Part shown: in pieces, positions 33,301 to 46,816 of the stretch | Numbering within the stretch: the first letter of the stretch is position 1 | How the letters are laid out: each line of letters starts with the position of its first letter | Source of the DNA: Caenorhabditis remanei | Lineage: Eukaryota > Nematoda > Chromadorea > Rhabditida > Rhabditidae | Length of the DNA: 64,000 bases | Reading direction: 5' to 3' | NCBI RefSeq assembly: GCF_010183535.1 | Contig: NC_071331.1 | Span: forward strand, 16,864,001 to 16,928,000 | Notes under the pieces: model-generated | What the model saw: the letters and a program-made list of their open reading frames with translations, nothing else | Databases searched by the model: none | What the model was told of the DNA's origin: nothing | Translations under genes and position numbers: made by a program

Positions 33301-35909
33301 AATTTGCAACCCTATAACCAGTTCCCAAGTATTCAAAGAAACATTTCGAAATGACCTAGAAAACATTTGTAACCTGGTAACATGGACACCCGCTGTGTTT
33401 TTGGGTACCCGTTTTAGGTCATGGTTGTTCATTTGATACTCGGAAACCAGTGGAAGCTGGTTGTGATCAGTTGTGATCCACTCAATTAAAATTCAGTTTT
33501 TCAGTTCAAAACTTTCTACGAAACCATCAATCTCCTCCCTTCGTTACGGCTGATAAACTTGGCACATCTGGTTTTTTTTCGTGTTGACCGTGGCAAACAA
33601 GCGTATCCATTTTTCTGACCATACATTTATCTTTATCTCATCTTTCATTTGGCAGTTGTCCCAGATTTAAAACGCATTCAAGCATAGAAAACAAACAATT
33701 CATCTCTCCATCTCTTTTCTCTTTTTATATTAATTTCTGTCTGTGTGATACCCTCTCTAATTGGTTGGAAGAATCTCCCGGATTCGTCTGGCCTCGTATT
33801 GTTTCAATCAAAAAACGTCTCAACAGGAGACAAATAAGGGGACGAATTGAATGAAAAAGCATAAGAAGAAGCATTCGAAGATAACTTATTCGGAACGTTT
33901 CGTCTGCCGAAAGAAGCGGGATCCTTCTCGTTTAGCCCCCCAACCACGACGGGCGGCCTGCTTGATCCTTATCTGTGTCGGTCAGTCAAGAGATGAAAAC
34001 GAATAAGACGTTGACAACAAAACTTGACGATTTTTCTCTTTCATTTTTCCTCCCGAGGATGTAACCTACAACCACCAATTATCCGCAATTATCGAAGTCC
34101 TTTTGTAGAAGTATAAGGTAGTGAAAAGTTGTCTTTCGGTGTCAGAATGTTGTGTAACTAACTTTCCTTTTTTTGACGTCTTCTTTATATTTCTGCTTCT
34201 GTGTTGTCCCCCACAACTGAATCCGTCCCTTTTCAACCTATTCTTTCATTTGTAAAGCATGACATCAAGCCGATATGGTGTAATGTTGTATGATGAAACG
34301 GTGTCTTATGCTTCAACGAATTCAGAAGAAGAGGGGCCAACTGATGGTCATCGAGATCTTCGAAAACAAAAACTTTCCAAGAATTTTTGGTTTTTTCTGC
34401 CAACCAAAACTCATTTTCATTTTCGTTTTCTTCATCTGTCCGCCCTTGTCATCATCATCTTTTTCTTCTTTTCTTCAATACTTTTTTCCCGTCTTTTTTC
34501 TCGTATTCTTCTACTATTCATCACGTTTTCATCTGCTGAAAATTCAACTGTACGACTACTTTTTTGTTTTTCTAGACATCTTTTTCTCCCTGAAAAAATA
34601 CAGTATTTTTGAGATTCCTTTGATTTTTATTTTGAACCAATCCAATCAAACAGAATCAATTTATCAAGAAAAGTAATTGAATCTCTTATTTTCATGATTA
34701 CAAAAAAGGAGAAGAAGAAGTCGTTCTTATCATATTGGAACGCGTTTTGTAGGCTACAAAAACGACTAGATCAGTGTCAACGCAACAATTTTTATGACGT
34801 GGATTTTCGAAACAGCATGTCGTTAAATGAAAGCCAATGGCTACCTAGCTTTTGCCTTCTACTAGTTTCAGTAAAACACATTTGTAATCATTCTTCTTAA
34901 CGAATAGACATATTTCACTCTGGTTTGAATTAGGTAATTCACCTTGAACCATTTGTATTTCTTCTTCTTTTCTGACTAAACTAACTTTTTATTGCAGATA
35001 TCCAAACTAACTAAAACTGTCAACAGAAGTACGTTTTAATGTGGAACAATCTCTACCTTGATCTCTCTTTCTTTTTGCTTTTCCTTCTTCTTTTTTTCCG
35101 TTCCTTCTTCTGAATATTTCCGTCATCATCATTCACATATCCTTCATCCATATTTTCCTCCGACCAATTCATCGTTTCCCCTAACAGTATCATAATCTGT
35201 CGCCAGCTTTATCCCCCACTTCTTCTTCTTCTTCTTGTCCACCCTCTCCATCATGTTAGTTATTCTTCGGTGCGCCTTTTCCCATCACATCAAACCAGCT
35301 TCTTCTTCTTCTTTTCCACGTCCCCTCCGCATTTGTCTGCGTCTCTTCCTCTCCCACACTATTTTCACTCCGTTATTGTACCGTATCCATTTATGCGCCA
35401 CCTTTCGCTCATCTGTCGTTTTCAGAGAATCAGAATGATCAGAAACAATTGATTACTCTTTTATTTATTTATTCACGCTTTTTCTACTTCTTGACAGCCA
35501 TCATATGAGACCAGTAATAATTGTCTTCTTTCTCTTTTCTGACTTCTTCCTTCCTCTTCTTCCACCAAAATCAACTGAATTTTCTCTTGTTTGTTATCAG
35601 AAACACACTTCTTTTTCTTCTGTTAACCTTGCCCGCTTCGTCCCGCTTCGTCCATCTTTGTCCATCCGATGTAATTTCGTCGTTCTGTGATAACAAACTT
35701 CTCCCGTTTTTTCTTCATTTCTTCTCCTTTTTATTCCGTATCCAATCCAAAAAATGAGGTCAACCAATACCATCAAAAAAAGTTTTTCAAGAAAAGTGCA
35801 TCCGTCCTCTGTTCCTATTCTCGCAATATTTTGATAACATATTCTGTTCCATATCAATTTTTCCTTTTTTGCAGGAATGATATAAACCATAAAGGCGACT
35901 TTAAAAGTG
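27339..35909. other. 8.6 kb gene-poor region upstream of the class C GPCR
   Basis: No convincing coding exon. It is rich in plus-strand pyrimidine tracts (TTCTTCTTC runs near 28615, 34440-34520, 35090-35110, 35220-35320, 35520-35600). Two GC-rich islands stand out (30785-30845 and 33895-33975). Also present: an 18-bp palindrome at 27687-27704 and a hairpin at 29606-29662. Likely long regulatory DNA and possibly 5' UTR exons of the receptor gene. Open frames such as 28650-28976 and 34259-34676 are low-complexity. Confidence 0.5.
29606..29662 (+). other. Candidate pre-miRNA-like hairpin
   Basis: 57 nt whose ends pair over 13 positions (CAGTTCCAAGTTT with AAACTTGGAGCTG, one G-U wobble), with weaker pairing inward and an AT-rich loop. 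Size fits a nematode pre-miRNA. I do not recognise a mature sequence, and no conservation data are at hand. Confidence 0.2.
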
Positions 35910-38900
35910 ATGATTCTACCGTACTTGGTAACATTTTTGTTACTTTTAGTACCGCCTGTCACTTCATCAACGGCTAACATCTCGTCGCTGATTGAGGCAC
36001 TTGGACCCAATAAATTATGCTCAGTTTATGATCCATTCAAAGTTTTGCCCGAAAATAATAAGGTAGGCAACTGATTTTGAAACTTACTGGAAAGAGAGAA
36101 CGACTCGTTTTTTCTGACATATCTTGCCGAGTGTGTGCAAACTTTGAGCAGCGAGGCAGATCCCATTTCACTTCTATTCCTTGTTTCCCGAATCCTTACT
36201 CAAAAAAGAAACATTCATCCTCCATCAATCTCTTCTTTTCATCTACTCATCCATCATCGTTTTTTAGTTCCAAATTGGCGGTAGCTTCCCACTTCATCAA
36301 GACGATTGTACTACTCTTCGACCAGACACTGTCCAAGAAATCGTCGCAATTCAATGGGCGCTCACTCACTGGAATCAGAAAGATGAGAACGGAGATTGTA
36401 AACTTGGTAAGTTGCCATCAGACCAGTTCCTTTCTCATCCAGTTATCTCTCCTCTTTCAGGCCTTTATGCTGGAGATACCTGCTCGCGGTCAGCCGAATC
36501 GCTTTCTCAATCTCTTCGATTCTTAGATTCTGTTGGTTATCATGAGCCAAAAGAGTGTAGAACAGAGACTCCAGGAGCTAAATTATTAGGATTAATTGCA
36601 CCAAAAGACTACGAATCATCAATGTCTCTCGGAAAATTCCTGTCAGTTTCTGCAATTCCAGTGGCTGCGTATTCATCAGAATCAGTGAATGCTTTGACAG
36701 AACTTGACGTTGAGAATACAATTGCCACGTCACCAACCATCGGAGTTTATGTTGAAGCATTGATTAGATTGATGAATCAAATGAGAAGTAATCTGGTTAC
36801 TGTAGTGGATGATGGATCTCAAAACCCTGTAACCAAAAGGTATACTGTAGCTTTGAGAGCTTGACTCTAAACATATGAATTTCAGAGTGATCTCATACCT
36901 CCGTGACGCCGATATCTTTGTTTCTGAATCCATTCCAATCGACCACCCATTTTTGGCTCAAGCTCTTGAAGACAGTGATTCATCCATTGTCGTCAGTATT
37001 CTAAACAAGAAACAATTGACGAAAACAGTCCGTCATCCATCAATTTACGCAATGTCAAAGATGTGGATCTCGATTCCAACTGAAGGAGAAGCTCTCGATG
37101 AATCAGAACAACTTGAGTTGCTGCATAAAAAGGCGAAGCTAGAAGTCGTCTCTCTTCAACCAAAATACAAAGAACTTCCACAATTCCGTGATTATTTCAT
37201 TCGAGTTCTTCGTAACAACTTCAAGAATTATCAACTTCTGACGTCATATATTGAGCAAGTCTATAATTGTACAAACGAAGACTGTGATCTGGATAAAGAT
37301 GTAATGATGAAGAGTTATGTTCAAGCAAGAACCGCGGAAGCATCGATCAGAATGACTTATGCATTTGCGGCAGTTGCTCAAATCATTGGAGCAAACAAAC
37401 AGTATGAGAAAACGTGTTCGCATGCTTCATCAGAATGCACCGAGTTGATAATGGAGACATTGGAAACCATGAATTACGCATTCAACAAACAGGATCCACC
37501 AGAGTTCGCAGGAGAACGTCTTCAATTTTATCGAGGAACTGAGAATATTCTTCTTGCTTCTGGAATGCAAGTTGAAGCAATCGAGATATATAATCAAGAT
37601 GAGGAGCCAGTGACTTCCCGTCTTCTGAGTTTCACAACTGGATCACCACCGACTGTTATCATGTCTTCTTTGAGATCTGCCGATCAGAGACTCCGATCAA
37701 TTTGTGCTCCGTATAGACCGTTCTGTGGACAATGTCCAAATCTTCAGAATGTAAATGCTGATGTGAGTTCTCCCATTTTTGTATATTCTCAATCTGAATT
37801 TCATATTTTTAGCACCACTTCCTGTCGATTCCACGTCACTACCCTCTCTATCTCGTAGGACTTTTTGATCTACACAGTGGCCAAACGTGTCAATCAATGG
37901 CCCACACTGATATATCTCTTCCGATGGCGTTTGTCCACACTGTTTGGACATTCAAACAACGATTCCCACAACTTGGATTGCTCAAAGATCTTGACTTCGG
38001 AGCTCTCCTCATCGACAGTTGCTCATCTGGAAAACAGGCAATCGAGTCAGTTGTTAGATCAGAGACTCAATGTTTCCGATTCAATCAAGCTGGAAGAAAC
38101 ATCACAATTGTTCCGAAATCAGTGTTTGGGTATGCGAGTGCACTTCATGGAGATTCACAGGAGTCACTCAAGGGATACTTCTCTTCAGGAGATACAGATG
38201 CAGCTCTTGTTTCTGTTGATTCTGAACATTCAGCACTTCAAAGATCTTTCACTGCTCTTCCATCATCCAGAAATCAAGCATTGGCACTTCTGAAACTCCT
38301 CAATAGAATGCAATGGCAATTTGTGACTGCTGCTTTGAGTGAACAAGATCCAGAATCCTTGTCTCTATTCAGAAGTTTTGAACGTCTTGCTCTTGATCGC
38401 GGAGTTTGTTTGGCTGAAGTCATCAATATTGGAGGATCTTCTCGTTTGGATAATGTCAGAAGTACCACCAACGTCACCATTATCTTCGCGACCGCCCGTA
38501 ATGCAGCTGACTATTTGATTGCCTCGAAAACACGTGGAAACCATGTGAATGTAATGATGGGAGATGCTCATGATTGGTATCTACATGCACCAAATAACAA
38601 GGAACAGTTCCCCGGAACAGTCTCAGTTCAACCAAGAAATATCTTGTATGGAGATTTCCGTGAATGGCTTGAGACAACCACTCCATTGACTCTTCCAGAG
38701 CTTTGGTATTGGTCTTATATTGAGTCAAGATATGGATGTGCTCTCAGTCAAAAGAGTAAAGTTATCTATGGAAAAATGTGTACTGGAGATGAGTTGCTGA
38801 AGATTGAATCTCTTGGTAAGTTGAAACAAAACATAGTTCTGAACTTCAAGTAGTTAATTTTAGGACGCATGACGAAGGCCGGATACCTATCTCGTGGAAT

Positions 38901-40766
38901 TGAACGTTTCCTTTTTGCCATGGACTCCGTCTACAAGAGTTTGTGCCCAGCTCAAAATGGTCTCTGCCTTGAATTCTACGAACAAGGACGTAAGCAGATT
39001 CTGACCCAACTTAAGAAGACGTCAACTGAAGATGATGTGGAAATTTATGAGTTCCTTCCGGACATTAACAACCAATTCACCTATCATCTTATTGCTAACT
39101 GGACATTGACAACTGGATTGAGAATGACAAATCAATATAGAAACGGAAATGGAAAGACAACTGAAAGCAAGTGTCAACCACCGATGTGCAAGTGCTTCCT
39201 CGATGGAGACTTCTTCCAGGTATCCCATTTTCCAAATTAGCTTCATAAAACATCATAATTGCTTTCAGCGTCCACTCGATTCATTCGTATTCCGTCCAGA
39301 TGAACCGGAAGGAAGTGATCAATCTTCGTATATCAAGAGACAACCAGCATTTGGATCTGAAAAGATTGAATATCAATCAGTATTCGAACACATAACAACT
39401 GGGCATTGGAGAGATCATCCACATAACTATGTCCTTCTTGCACTCATCTCAATTCTTGTTGTAGTGGCTGTGGCCGTTCTAGTTTTAGTTCTAGTCAAGC
39501 TCTACCTTCGAGTCGTGAAAGGAAATCAATCATTGGGTATTTCTCTGCTCATTGGAATCATCATTCTATACTCAACTGCATTCTTCTTCGTTTTCGATCC
39601 AACTGATTCAGTGTGCAGATTGAGAGTTATTCTTCATGGACTTGGTTATACTATCTGTTTTGGTAAGATCTATTTTTATATTTTTCAATACTAAACATTG
39701 GATTTTTAGGAGTAATGATCGCCAAAGCAACTCAACTCCGAAACGCTGAGACACTTGGATTTGGAACATCAATTCATATCTCTTTCTGGAACTATTGGCT
39801 TCTTCTCTTTTTCATTGTTGGAGTACAGATTGCTCTGTCGATTAGTTGGTTCCTAGAACCATTCATGTCAACTATCGGAGTAATTGACACAAATGTACAG
39901 AGAATGATGTGTACAATGGGAAAGTGAGTTTATCTTGATATTCTAATAATCTTGTAACTTTGGTGCTTTCAGAGTGGAATTTGTCGTTTCCAACTTCTAC
40001 GTGATGATTCTTATTCTGATGGCTCTTTTCATCAATATGCTCAACAGAAATATCAAAAGAAACTACAAAGAAACCAAGTGGTTACTCTACTCAACAGTTG
40101 GATGTTTCTTCACTTGGGTTGCATGGATTACTCTTTATTTAGTACTTGGACATGAGTTCAGAGACACTGTTATTGTCGTTGAACTCGTTGCTTGTGCCAC
40201 AATCCTTCTTGGATTCCTTTTCGGTCCAAAAATTTATATTCTTCTTTCCTATGAACCAGTTGTAGTTGCATTCAAGAGAGATCCATTCCCAAATCATACT
40301 GATCTCTTCGAAAAAGGTTTCAATTTCTCTTCTTTCACAGATTTTTGATTCTAAATTCCAGACGATGATCTTCCATCGCAACGTGCCGTCTCCCCGGCAT
40401 CATCCACGTCTTCTTCATCAAATCGATCGTCATCTGGATCCTCATACACGTCATCATCAAAACGACCAGTTAATGCAGTTGGTCCATTGCCATTGCAAAG
40501 GAATATTGAGGATCAGTCTCCAATATTTCATACTGTCATGAGGAAGAAAACGAAAGTTCGTAGATCGAACAGCGAACATGATACTATTGTGAGTTCTTGA
40601 TTAAAACGGTTTATGAAATTCCCTCTCTGAAACACTCAAATTCTTAACTTCATAATTTCAGATGAACGTTGGCATACCAATGACATCAGTTCCAATAATC
40701 CGAAGTCCATCTGCTCGCGACGAGAAAGTGCATCGAGTGGCCATCTCGCCACCACTTCGAGACTAA
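35910..40766 (+). CDS. Class C GPCR with two tandem Venus-flytrap domains (mGluR/taste-receptor-like)
   Basis: Exons 35910-36062, 36268-36406, 36461-36839, 36886-37762, 37813-38815, 38864-39219, 39269-39662, 39710-39923, 39973-40316, 40362-40588, 40662-40766 give 1,396 aa. Signal peptide MILPYLVTFLLLLVPPVTS. First ligand-binding module about 45-515 (IVAIQWALTHWNQ, GLYAGDTCSRSAESLSQSL). Second about 525-965 (LYLVGLFDLHSGQTCQ, LDFGALLIDSCSSGKQAIES, LLNRMQWQFVTAAL, DSVYKSLCPAQNGLC). No full nine-cysteine linker. Seven TMs span about 1010-1270, with ISLLIGIIILYSTA, CRLRVILHGLGYTICFG and the TM7 mark GFLFGPKIYILL. The tail is Ser-rich. It is larger than ordinary mGluRs (about 900 aa) because of the extra module. 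C. elegans has a comparable gene beside vha-5, as I recall; ligand unknown. Confidence 0.92.
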
Positions 40767-41437
40767 ACGAAGACTCTCTTCTGTTGCTGTACATACCTCA
40801 TTTCCCCTTCCAAATCTCCCCTCATATTGGATGAATTCATCCCAGAAATCGCTCTAATTCCCCCTCGCCGAACCCACATATTTGAGACGTGTATACTCCT
40901 TTACTTTCCTATTGTTTCCTCTTTTCCCATCATATTTTATTTTGTGATTCAAACTGTTGCTAGTCCAACTACTTACCCCCTTCCTAAACCCTATACGGTA
41001 AACCCCATTCCCTCCTCAAAACACAAAAGAAAACGCCGTCTGAGATTCGATTCGTCATTGTGTCACTTTCTGAAAGAAATCGGCAACCAAGTTGTTGCTC
41101 CAACTCAAATTTATTTAAAGAATTATAAAAACATTTGATACTATTATTATTTTTTCAAGCAAGGCACCGGAAACAGAACGACAAAAAGTCATTTTAATCA
41201 CAGGAGTCTTATAGAAATCACAATGGAAAAAAGGAAGGGAAGAGAAGTTTTTAACGCATCACATATTTCTCTCGAATGAAAGAGAATAACAGATTGTTTA
41301 TAAACTCAAAGAAATGAAAGAAAACAGCCATGCGATAAAATATGAAAATGGAATGTCTAGAATTATAGAAAAAGAAAGGCAAGAAGAAGGAAGAAACTAT
41401 GCGAAATCGATTAGAAAAAAACTGAAGAGTTTGGAGT
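40767..41437. other. Convergent 3' regions of the class C GPCR and vha-5
   Basis: 671 nt between two converging stops. It includes C-rich pyrimidine sequence after the GPCR stop (40780-41030). No further gene seen. Confidence 0.6.
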
Positions 41438-44241
41438 TTATTGAGCAGCAAGTTCCGCTTCTTGAAGGGCTGTTCTGAAGGAATATGGAACAAATGGATA
41501 CCCAAGACCCAGGTAGAATTTGGATTGAAATTCGACCCTGCAAATAATAAAATTATGATTGAGAAAGGTTTGTAAAGCATACCAGTGAAGACGGAGAGTG
41601 TGGAGGAAAGCGGACAATCCTTCCATCAATACAAGAATCGAAATAGTCAAAACGAAGAAGATGAAAAAGACAACGTAGACAGCGATGAATCCTTTTGTTC
41701 CTTCGATTCCGAGTCCTCCAGTGACGAACACCATGTGCCATAACACTTCGGAGAGTTCTGAAAGTCATTGAATAAACATAAAATGATAAAATAATAACTT
41801 ACGAGCGTGAGCAAGCGAAAGAGCCCAAAGACGTAGGTAGGAAGCAGTGTGAGAAACGCATCCAAGGACATATTCGATAGTGTGAATTGCTTGATGAACC
41901 ATAACATCTCCGAATGATTCATCTTCATGACCTCCGTGATCTCCTCCATGAGCAGCTTCCTCTTTCTTCGATCCTCCGTTGATCACAATTTCACTACTAT
42001 CAGAAACAACATTGGCACGAACAGTCTGAAAAATTGAATGATGTGAAAATGAATAGTCTAATTGAATTTACCACGTTTCCATGGAGTTCTTTCTGCTTTT
42101 TCTTTTGTTGCATCACATGATGAATTGGCTTTCCGAAGAGCATGATTGGAATGCAAATGACGGCAATAATTACAAGAATCATTTCGATAATTGATTGTCC
42201 TGGATACCATTGAGAAAGATAACAAGCCTCGACCTCTTTGTATTCTCCATTAACTTTTCCTCCTTCTTGAACGAATCCAGCTTCACGATCTTTCATCATG
42301 AACATGTTGATAAGACCGATGAGAAGAGATGGAGCACAGTGGGATCCTGGATAGATTTGACCGAAGACTGTCGCCTCTTTGGTCCAGAAGAAGAGCCATT
42401 TAAGAATGATTTGCAGGCAGAGATACATGAAGATGCATCCCATGAAAAGCATTTGAGGGATGAATACTGTGAAGATGTCGATTTTGGATTTGTTGAAAGT
42501 GTGGTTGAAGAATGAAAGAATGACTCCAAATGTCATTTGAGTGATTCCGAGAATAACGGACAACTTCATTTTCATAGAGTTCAAGAAATTCAACTTGTTT
42601 TCAGCGATGTTCCAGATTGGATCAACTCCGAATGAGTATGGACCGCCTGCATGATCATATGCATCTTCTGGAGCAAACTCGATGAGCATCTCCTTTCCAT
42701 GCTCAGTATGGCTAATCCAGTTTGTGATATTTTCCATAGGGTACGGATTCTTCCACCCACTTCCGAAAATGTTGAATGACTTTGCGAACATATCATTGTA
42801 AACAATTCCAGCATGGATCGAGAAAATACCCATCAGAAGAATGATGTAACGACCTCCGAAGAACATATTGAAGATCTCGTCTTTAATGTTTCTGGATTGA
42901 AGGTTCTTCTCTCTCAACACGAACCAAAGTCCTGCCATAAGCATGATAACTCCGTGACCGAGATCTCCGAACATACAGGAGAACAAGAATGGGAAAGTGA
43001 TAATGGTGTATGGAGCAGGATTCAACTCTCGGTATGTGGCAATACCGTAAGAATCAACGATTCCTTGGAAGACAGCTGTGAACTTGTTGGTCTCATTGTA
43101 GGTTGGTGGAGTGACGGATGTCTCGAGGATATTGAGAACTGGTTTGACTGAAGATCCACTTCTCTCTGCTCCAGTTTCAATTGCTCTGCGAACATCTTCA
43201 ACATGTTTCAATGGAATCCAACATTCTCCGACGAAGAAACGACCGATTCCGTCGAAAGTAAACAGATTGAGCATATGGAAAACAGTCTTGATCATACGGA
43301 CTTGTTTCAACCATTGATGATGATTGTTGGCAGCTGCCTGGAGAACTCGGAACCGATGTTCACGGGTCTGTCCGAGGACAGTTTGAAGATCTTGAATACG
43401 AGCACGCACGTCATTTCTAGCGGATTGACGTTCCTTGAAGGTCTTTGGGCAGTTCTTGAAGAGTTTAGCCTTGAATCCATCACAGACTTTCTCGACGATC
43501 GAACGCATGCGATCTCCCTTCAAGAAGATAATGAACACTGACTTGTGAACTTTCTCTCCAGATGGTTCCTCCAATTCTTCAGCGATATCACTTGAGCGAA
43601 TATAGGCAGTGTGATGGCAAGCACGCCAGAGAACACGTTCGAATCCGTTGAGCCTCTCACGACGAACGATTCCAACCAAGTAGTTGACTGGTAGTTTGTC
43701 AACGCGAATAGCTCCTTCTTCATCAAGATTCTCAAGTTCCTCTTGTGCTTGATCATCGACTCCTCCTTGGAAGAACTCGTCAGTCTTATCAAGAACAGCA
43801 TCCCATTCCTTCAAATCCATGAAGTTGGCCTTGAGTTGAGCATCAGAATCATTCATACTCTTCACATCTTTCTCCAATTCAGCAAGAGTTCCTTCCAAAG
43901 TATTGAGTTCAGAAGTTGGAAGAATAGCATAGTCTCCGTTATCAACTTTTCCTGGAACAATGATCTCATCCCTCACAATCTGGTTCTCCAAGAATCTCAA
44001 TTTTCTCTCCATTTCATCGTAACGACGGATGTCTTTGACGAACGTTCTTTGGAAGTTGTTCACATTTGGATTCAGCTGAAAAATATTTCAGATGGATGAG
44101 AATCAGAAGTCAGAAAAAACTTACATCCTTGAATTGAACGTATGGCTGTTTTCCAATTTCAGCGACAATATTGAATGCAGCATCTTTCTCCACGATGAGC
44201 TGGCAGAATCGCATCTCCTCGGAGCGCGTCAACGACCCCAT
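41438..44241 (-). CDS. vha-5: V-type proton ATPase 116 kDa subunit a (VHA-5)
   Basis: Subunit a forms the proton half-channels of the V-ATPase Vo sector. Exons 44241-44125, 44075-42072, 42025-41803, 41757-41583, 41537-41438 give 872 aa, the usual family length. The N-terminal cytosolic half starts with [19 protein letters not shown] and [16 protein letters not shown]. The membrane half carries [36 protein letters not shown] and SASLLIGL-type helices. It also has [20 protein letters not shown] with the essential channel arginine. The gene ends [13 protein letters not shown]. The C. elegans a-subunit paralogs are unc-32, vha-5, vha-6 and vha-7; vha-5 is chosen by gene neighbourhood, so the paralog is less sure than the family. 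Confidence 0.95.
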
Positions 44242-46816
44242 CTTCTTTGTTTTTTGGTGGGTCTAACTTACTGAAAATATGTTTTTTTTTTCTTGAGAAG
44301 GAATGAATCAATGTGTTTAAGATAAAGTAAAAAGGGCATTTGCAAAAATATTTGCACAACGATAGGGGGGAACAGAGATGAGAAAGTTACTATTTTCTCT
44401 TGTTTGCTGTTGATTTTTCAATCTAATTTTGATTTTCGAATGAACTTTTGAGACGTCAAATTACACAGAAAAAAACTTTGATACGATCACAATGCGAACA
44501 AAATAAAAGAAGAGAAGATGGCAAATAATGGAAGAATTTTTTGGGGAATTCTCATAGATTGAAACACAATGAAAAATAGGAAAAATATTTCTTTTCCCAG
44601 TTCACAAAAGTTTCAGGGAAAACGAGAGAAAGGAGGAAAAAGTTGAATACAAAACGATTTGAAAAGCGTCAATTGTTATAATACGAAACCAGAAAGATCT
44701 AACTGGGAGAAGGGGGAATTGTTGCGTATGCATAGGAAAAGGTAGTCATCGTAATCGGTGCCGTCACTCATCTGAATTCTAAATTCGTGAATTCCAATTT
44801 TATGACAAACAATGCGTACCGCCCATCTCTTTCACTCTCCGGGGGATGAATTCAGGTTTTCTGGGAGAGTGAAAGTGATATGAACAGGGGATAAATGATA
44901 TCATTTCGGAAGAAACAAATCAGGATAAAATAGAGAGAAAAGACGAGAATTGGGTAGTTTGAAAAGGAGAAAAGTCAAAGGGTGATCGAAGGTTTCAAGG
45001 CTAGAAATGATGCTATCGGAAACCAGTTTTTGGTGAAAAGAGGAGGAAGAACTGAGGAGTAATGGCAGGAGAACACGAGAATTGACTGTTGTTGAATCTA
45101 TGTGATTGAGTAGGTCACTCTGCTTATCGGTATGTTTTTTTCGGAAGTTAGACAACGAATGGGCGGAGCCGAGAATAGCTGATGAGTCAAGAATGTTTGC
45201 TTTTTGGGTGTCTAGAATAGACTTCACGTGATCTTCTGAAAGTACATATGTACAGTACCCCTCCCCTTTATGGAGACGATAGCGTCATTTTAGGCATCAA
45301 TGCCGGATGTATTAACAACTCATGTTTGATTCAATAAGTTTGAATTTAACATACCAACGAAGCTAAACGGGAAGTGACATCATTTGAGTGGGTTACCGGT
45401 TTACGGAAATATTCTGGAAACTAGATCAGGACCTAATGAATAGTATTCGGTAATCACTTGGCTTGACCTGTACTACGAGATACTGTAAGTAAAGAAAGTA
45501 AACGTTTTGCCTAATCTAGACAAGCGGTTAACCTAAACATACCGAAAAAGGGAGAAAAGGGAGAAACTAATTGAAGTGGAACATCCCCCCTGCCTTCAAC
45601 CCACTTGTCGGGTTTGCACAGAACCTACACATAATACAAAAAGAACAAAAGTCTTCCTCAATCGTTATCAGTGATTGTTTTCCGGCGGCCAGTGAATGCT
45701 CCTCCTCAGTGATAATACATAGAATGATGAGTGCGGAAGGAGCAGCTTTCCTCCAAGGTGTCCTTCTGCCGTTTAGCCATCTCTCCACTGCGTAAAAAGA
45801 AGATCAACCACTGGTTTTCGGCCGCGGGGCGCGAATCATAGTCGCTCCTCAAATCAAAGTCTCGTAGACTGTCGTGGTCTCTAGATGACAATACAAACTG
45901 CGCATCATCGATATACGCTATGTCTATTCGTCTTCGGACGGTACTGTATCTGAATCAAAGAGTAAAAAACCAAAACTGTGTGACTGCGTCGTCGTTGGGC
46001 GCCATCAGAAGAGAGCGAAAGGTATCAAGTGAGAGAGAATTCAGAATTCATCAGTGTTCGGAGAGAGAGAGAGAACTCGTTTCCACTTGTTCCATTGCTC
46101 CGTTTCAATTGAGCAAACAAATGGCGATGGTCAGAGAATCTTGGTTTGTATTGGTCAGTCTCGATGCACTCCAAATCGTTTTTTGTTTTCTTTGAAAAGA
46201 CAAACATTCTCAAAAAGTACATTGATAGAATGGGTTGGTTAAAGTGATTTAATGATCAGGAAAACACGATTTTGATAGAAAATGTTCAGACTACGGAGTT
46301 GGACTGAAATGCTCGACGAATCGAGAGTACCTTGAGGAGGATTGAACTGAAGAAATCAACTGTTTCAAAATGCAACTGTTTTTTAAAGAAATTGTTGCCC
46401 ATACTGCTACAAACTATTTTGGACACAGAAACAATCAAGAGCTTCAATTTTTAGTTTCTATAACTATTATATGAAAAAAGCGAGAAAGTGATTAATTTGA
46501 GACATGGAAGTCCTGATTTCTTGACGCTTGTCAACAATTATTGAGCAATATGATAATCTCTGACACTTTGGGTAAGTCTGAAAGTTGACTACCTTCAACT
46601 GAAAATAGACAAAAAAGGATATTGAGTGAGTCAGTCGGTGCCTGACTTTTAGAATGTTTACAACATTTGATTGTTTCTGTTTACAAACAGGGTAGAGTCA
46701 CAACATTAATCGAATCGAATTTATTCCCAGGAAGTAGACGGAAGGTTATTATTGAAAAAAAGTTGGTGAGCTTGGCAAAAATTGAGAAATTGAGAACAAT
46801 ACGAAAATTACAAAAA
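44242..46816. other. Intergenic region upstream of vha-5
   Basis: 2.6 kb. Contains a TGGGCGGAGC motif (45160-45169), a GC-rich patch (45820-45835), a GA tract (46061-46075) and purine-rich stretches. Two open frames on opposite strands over 45567-45795 are unusually GC-rich but match nothing I recognise. No gene supported. Confidence 0.45.

Noticed and set aside
42195..42515. Plus-strand frames across vha-5
   Set aside because: Antisense shadows of a strongly conserved coding exon.
45567..45795. GC-rich open frames on both strands, considered as a structural RNA (snRNA, RNase P/MRP)
   Set aside because: No U1-U6, U3, 7SL or RNase P signature could be recognised, and no conserved frame.
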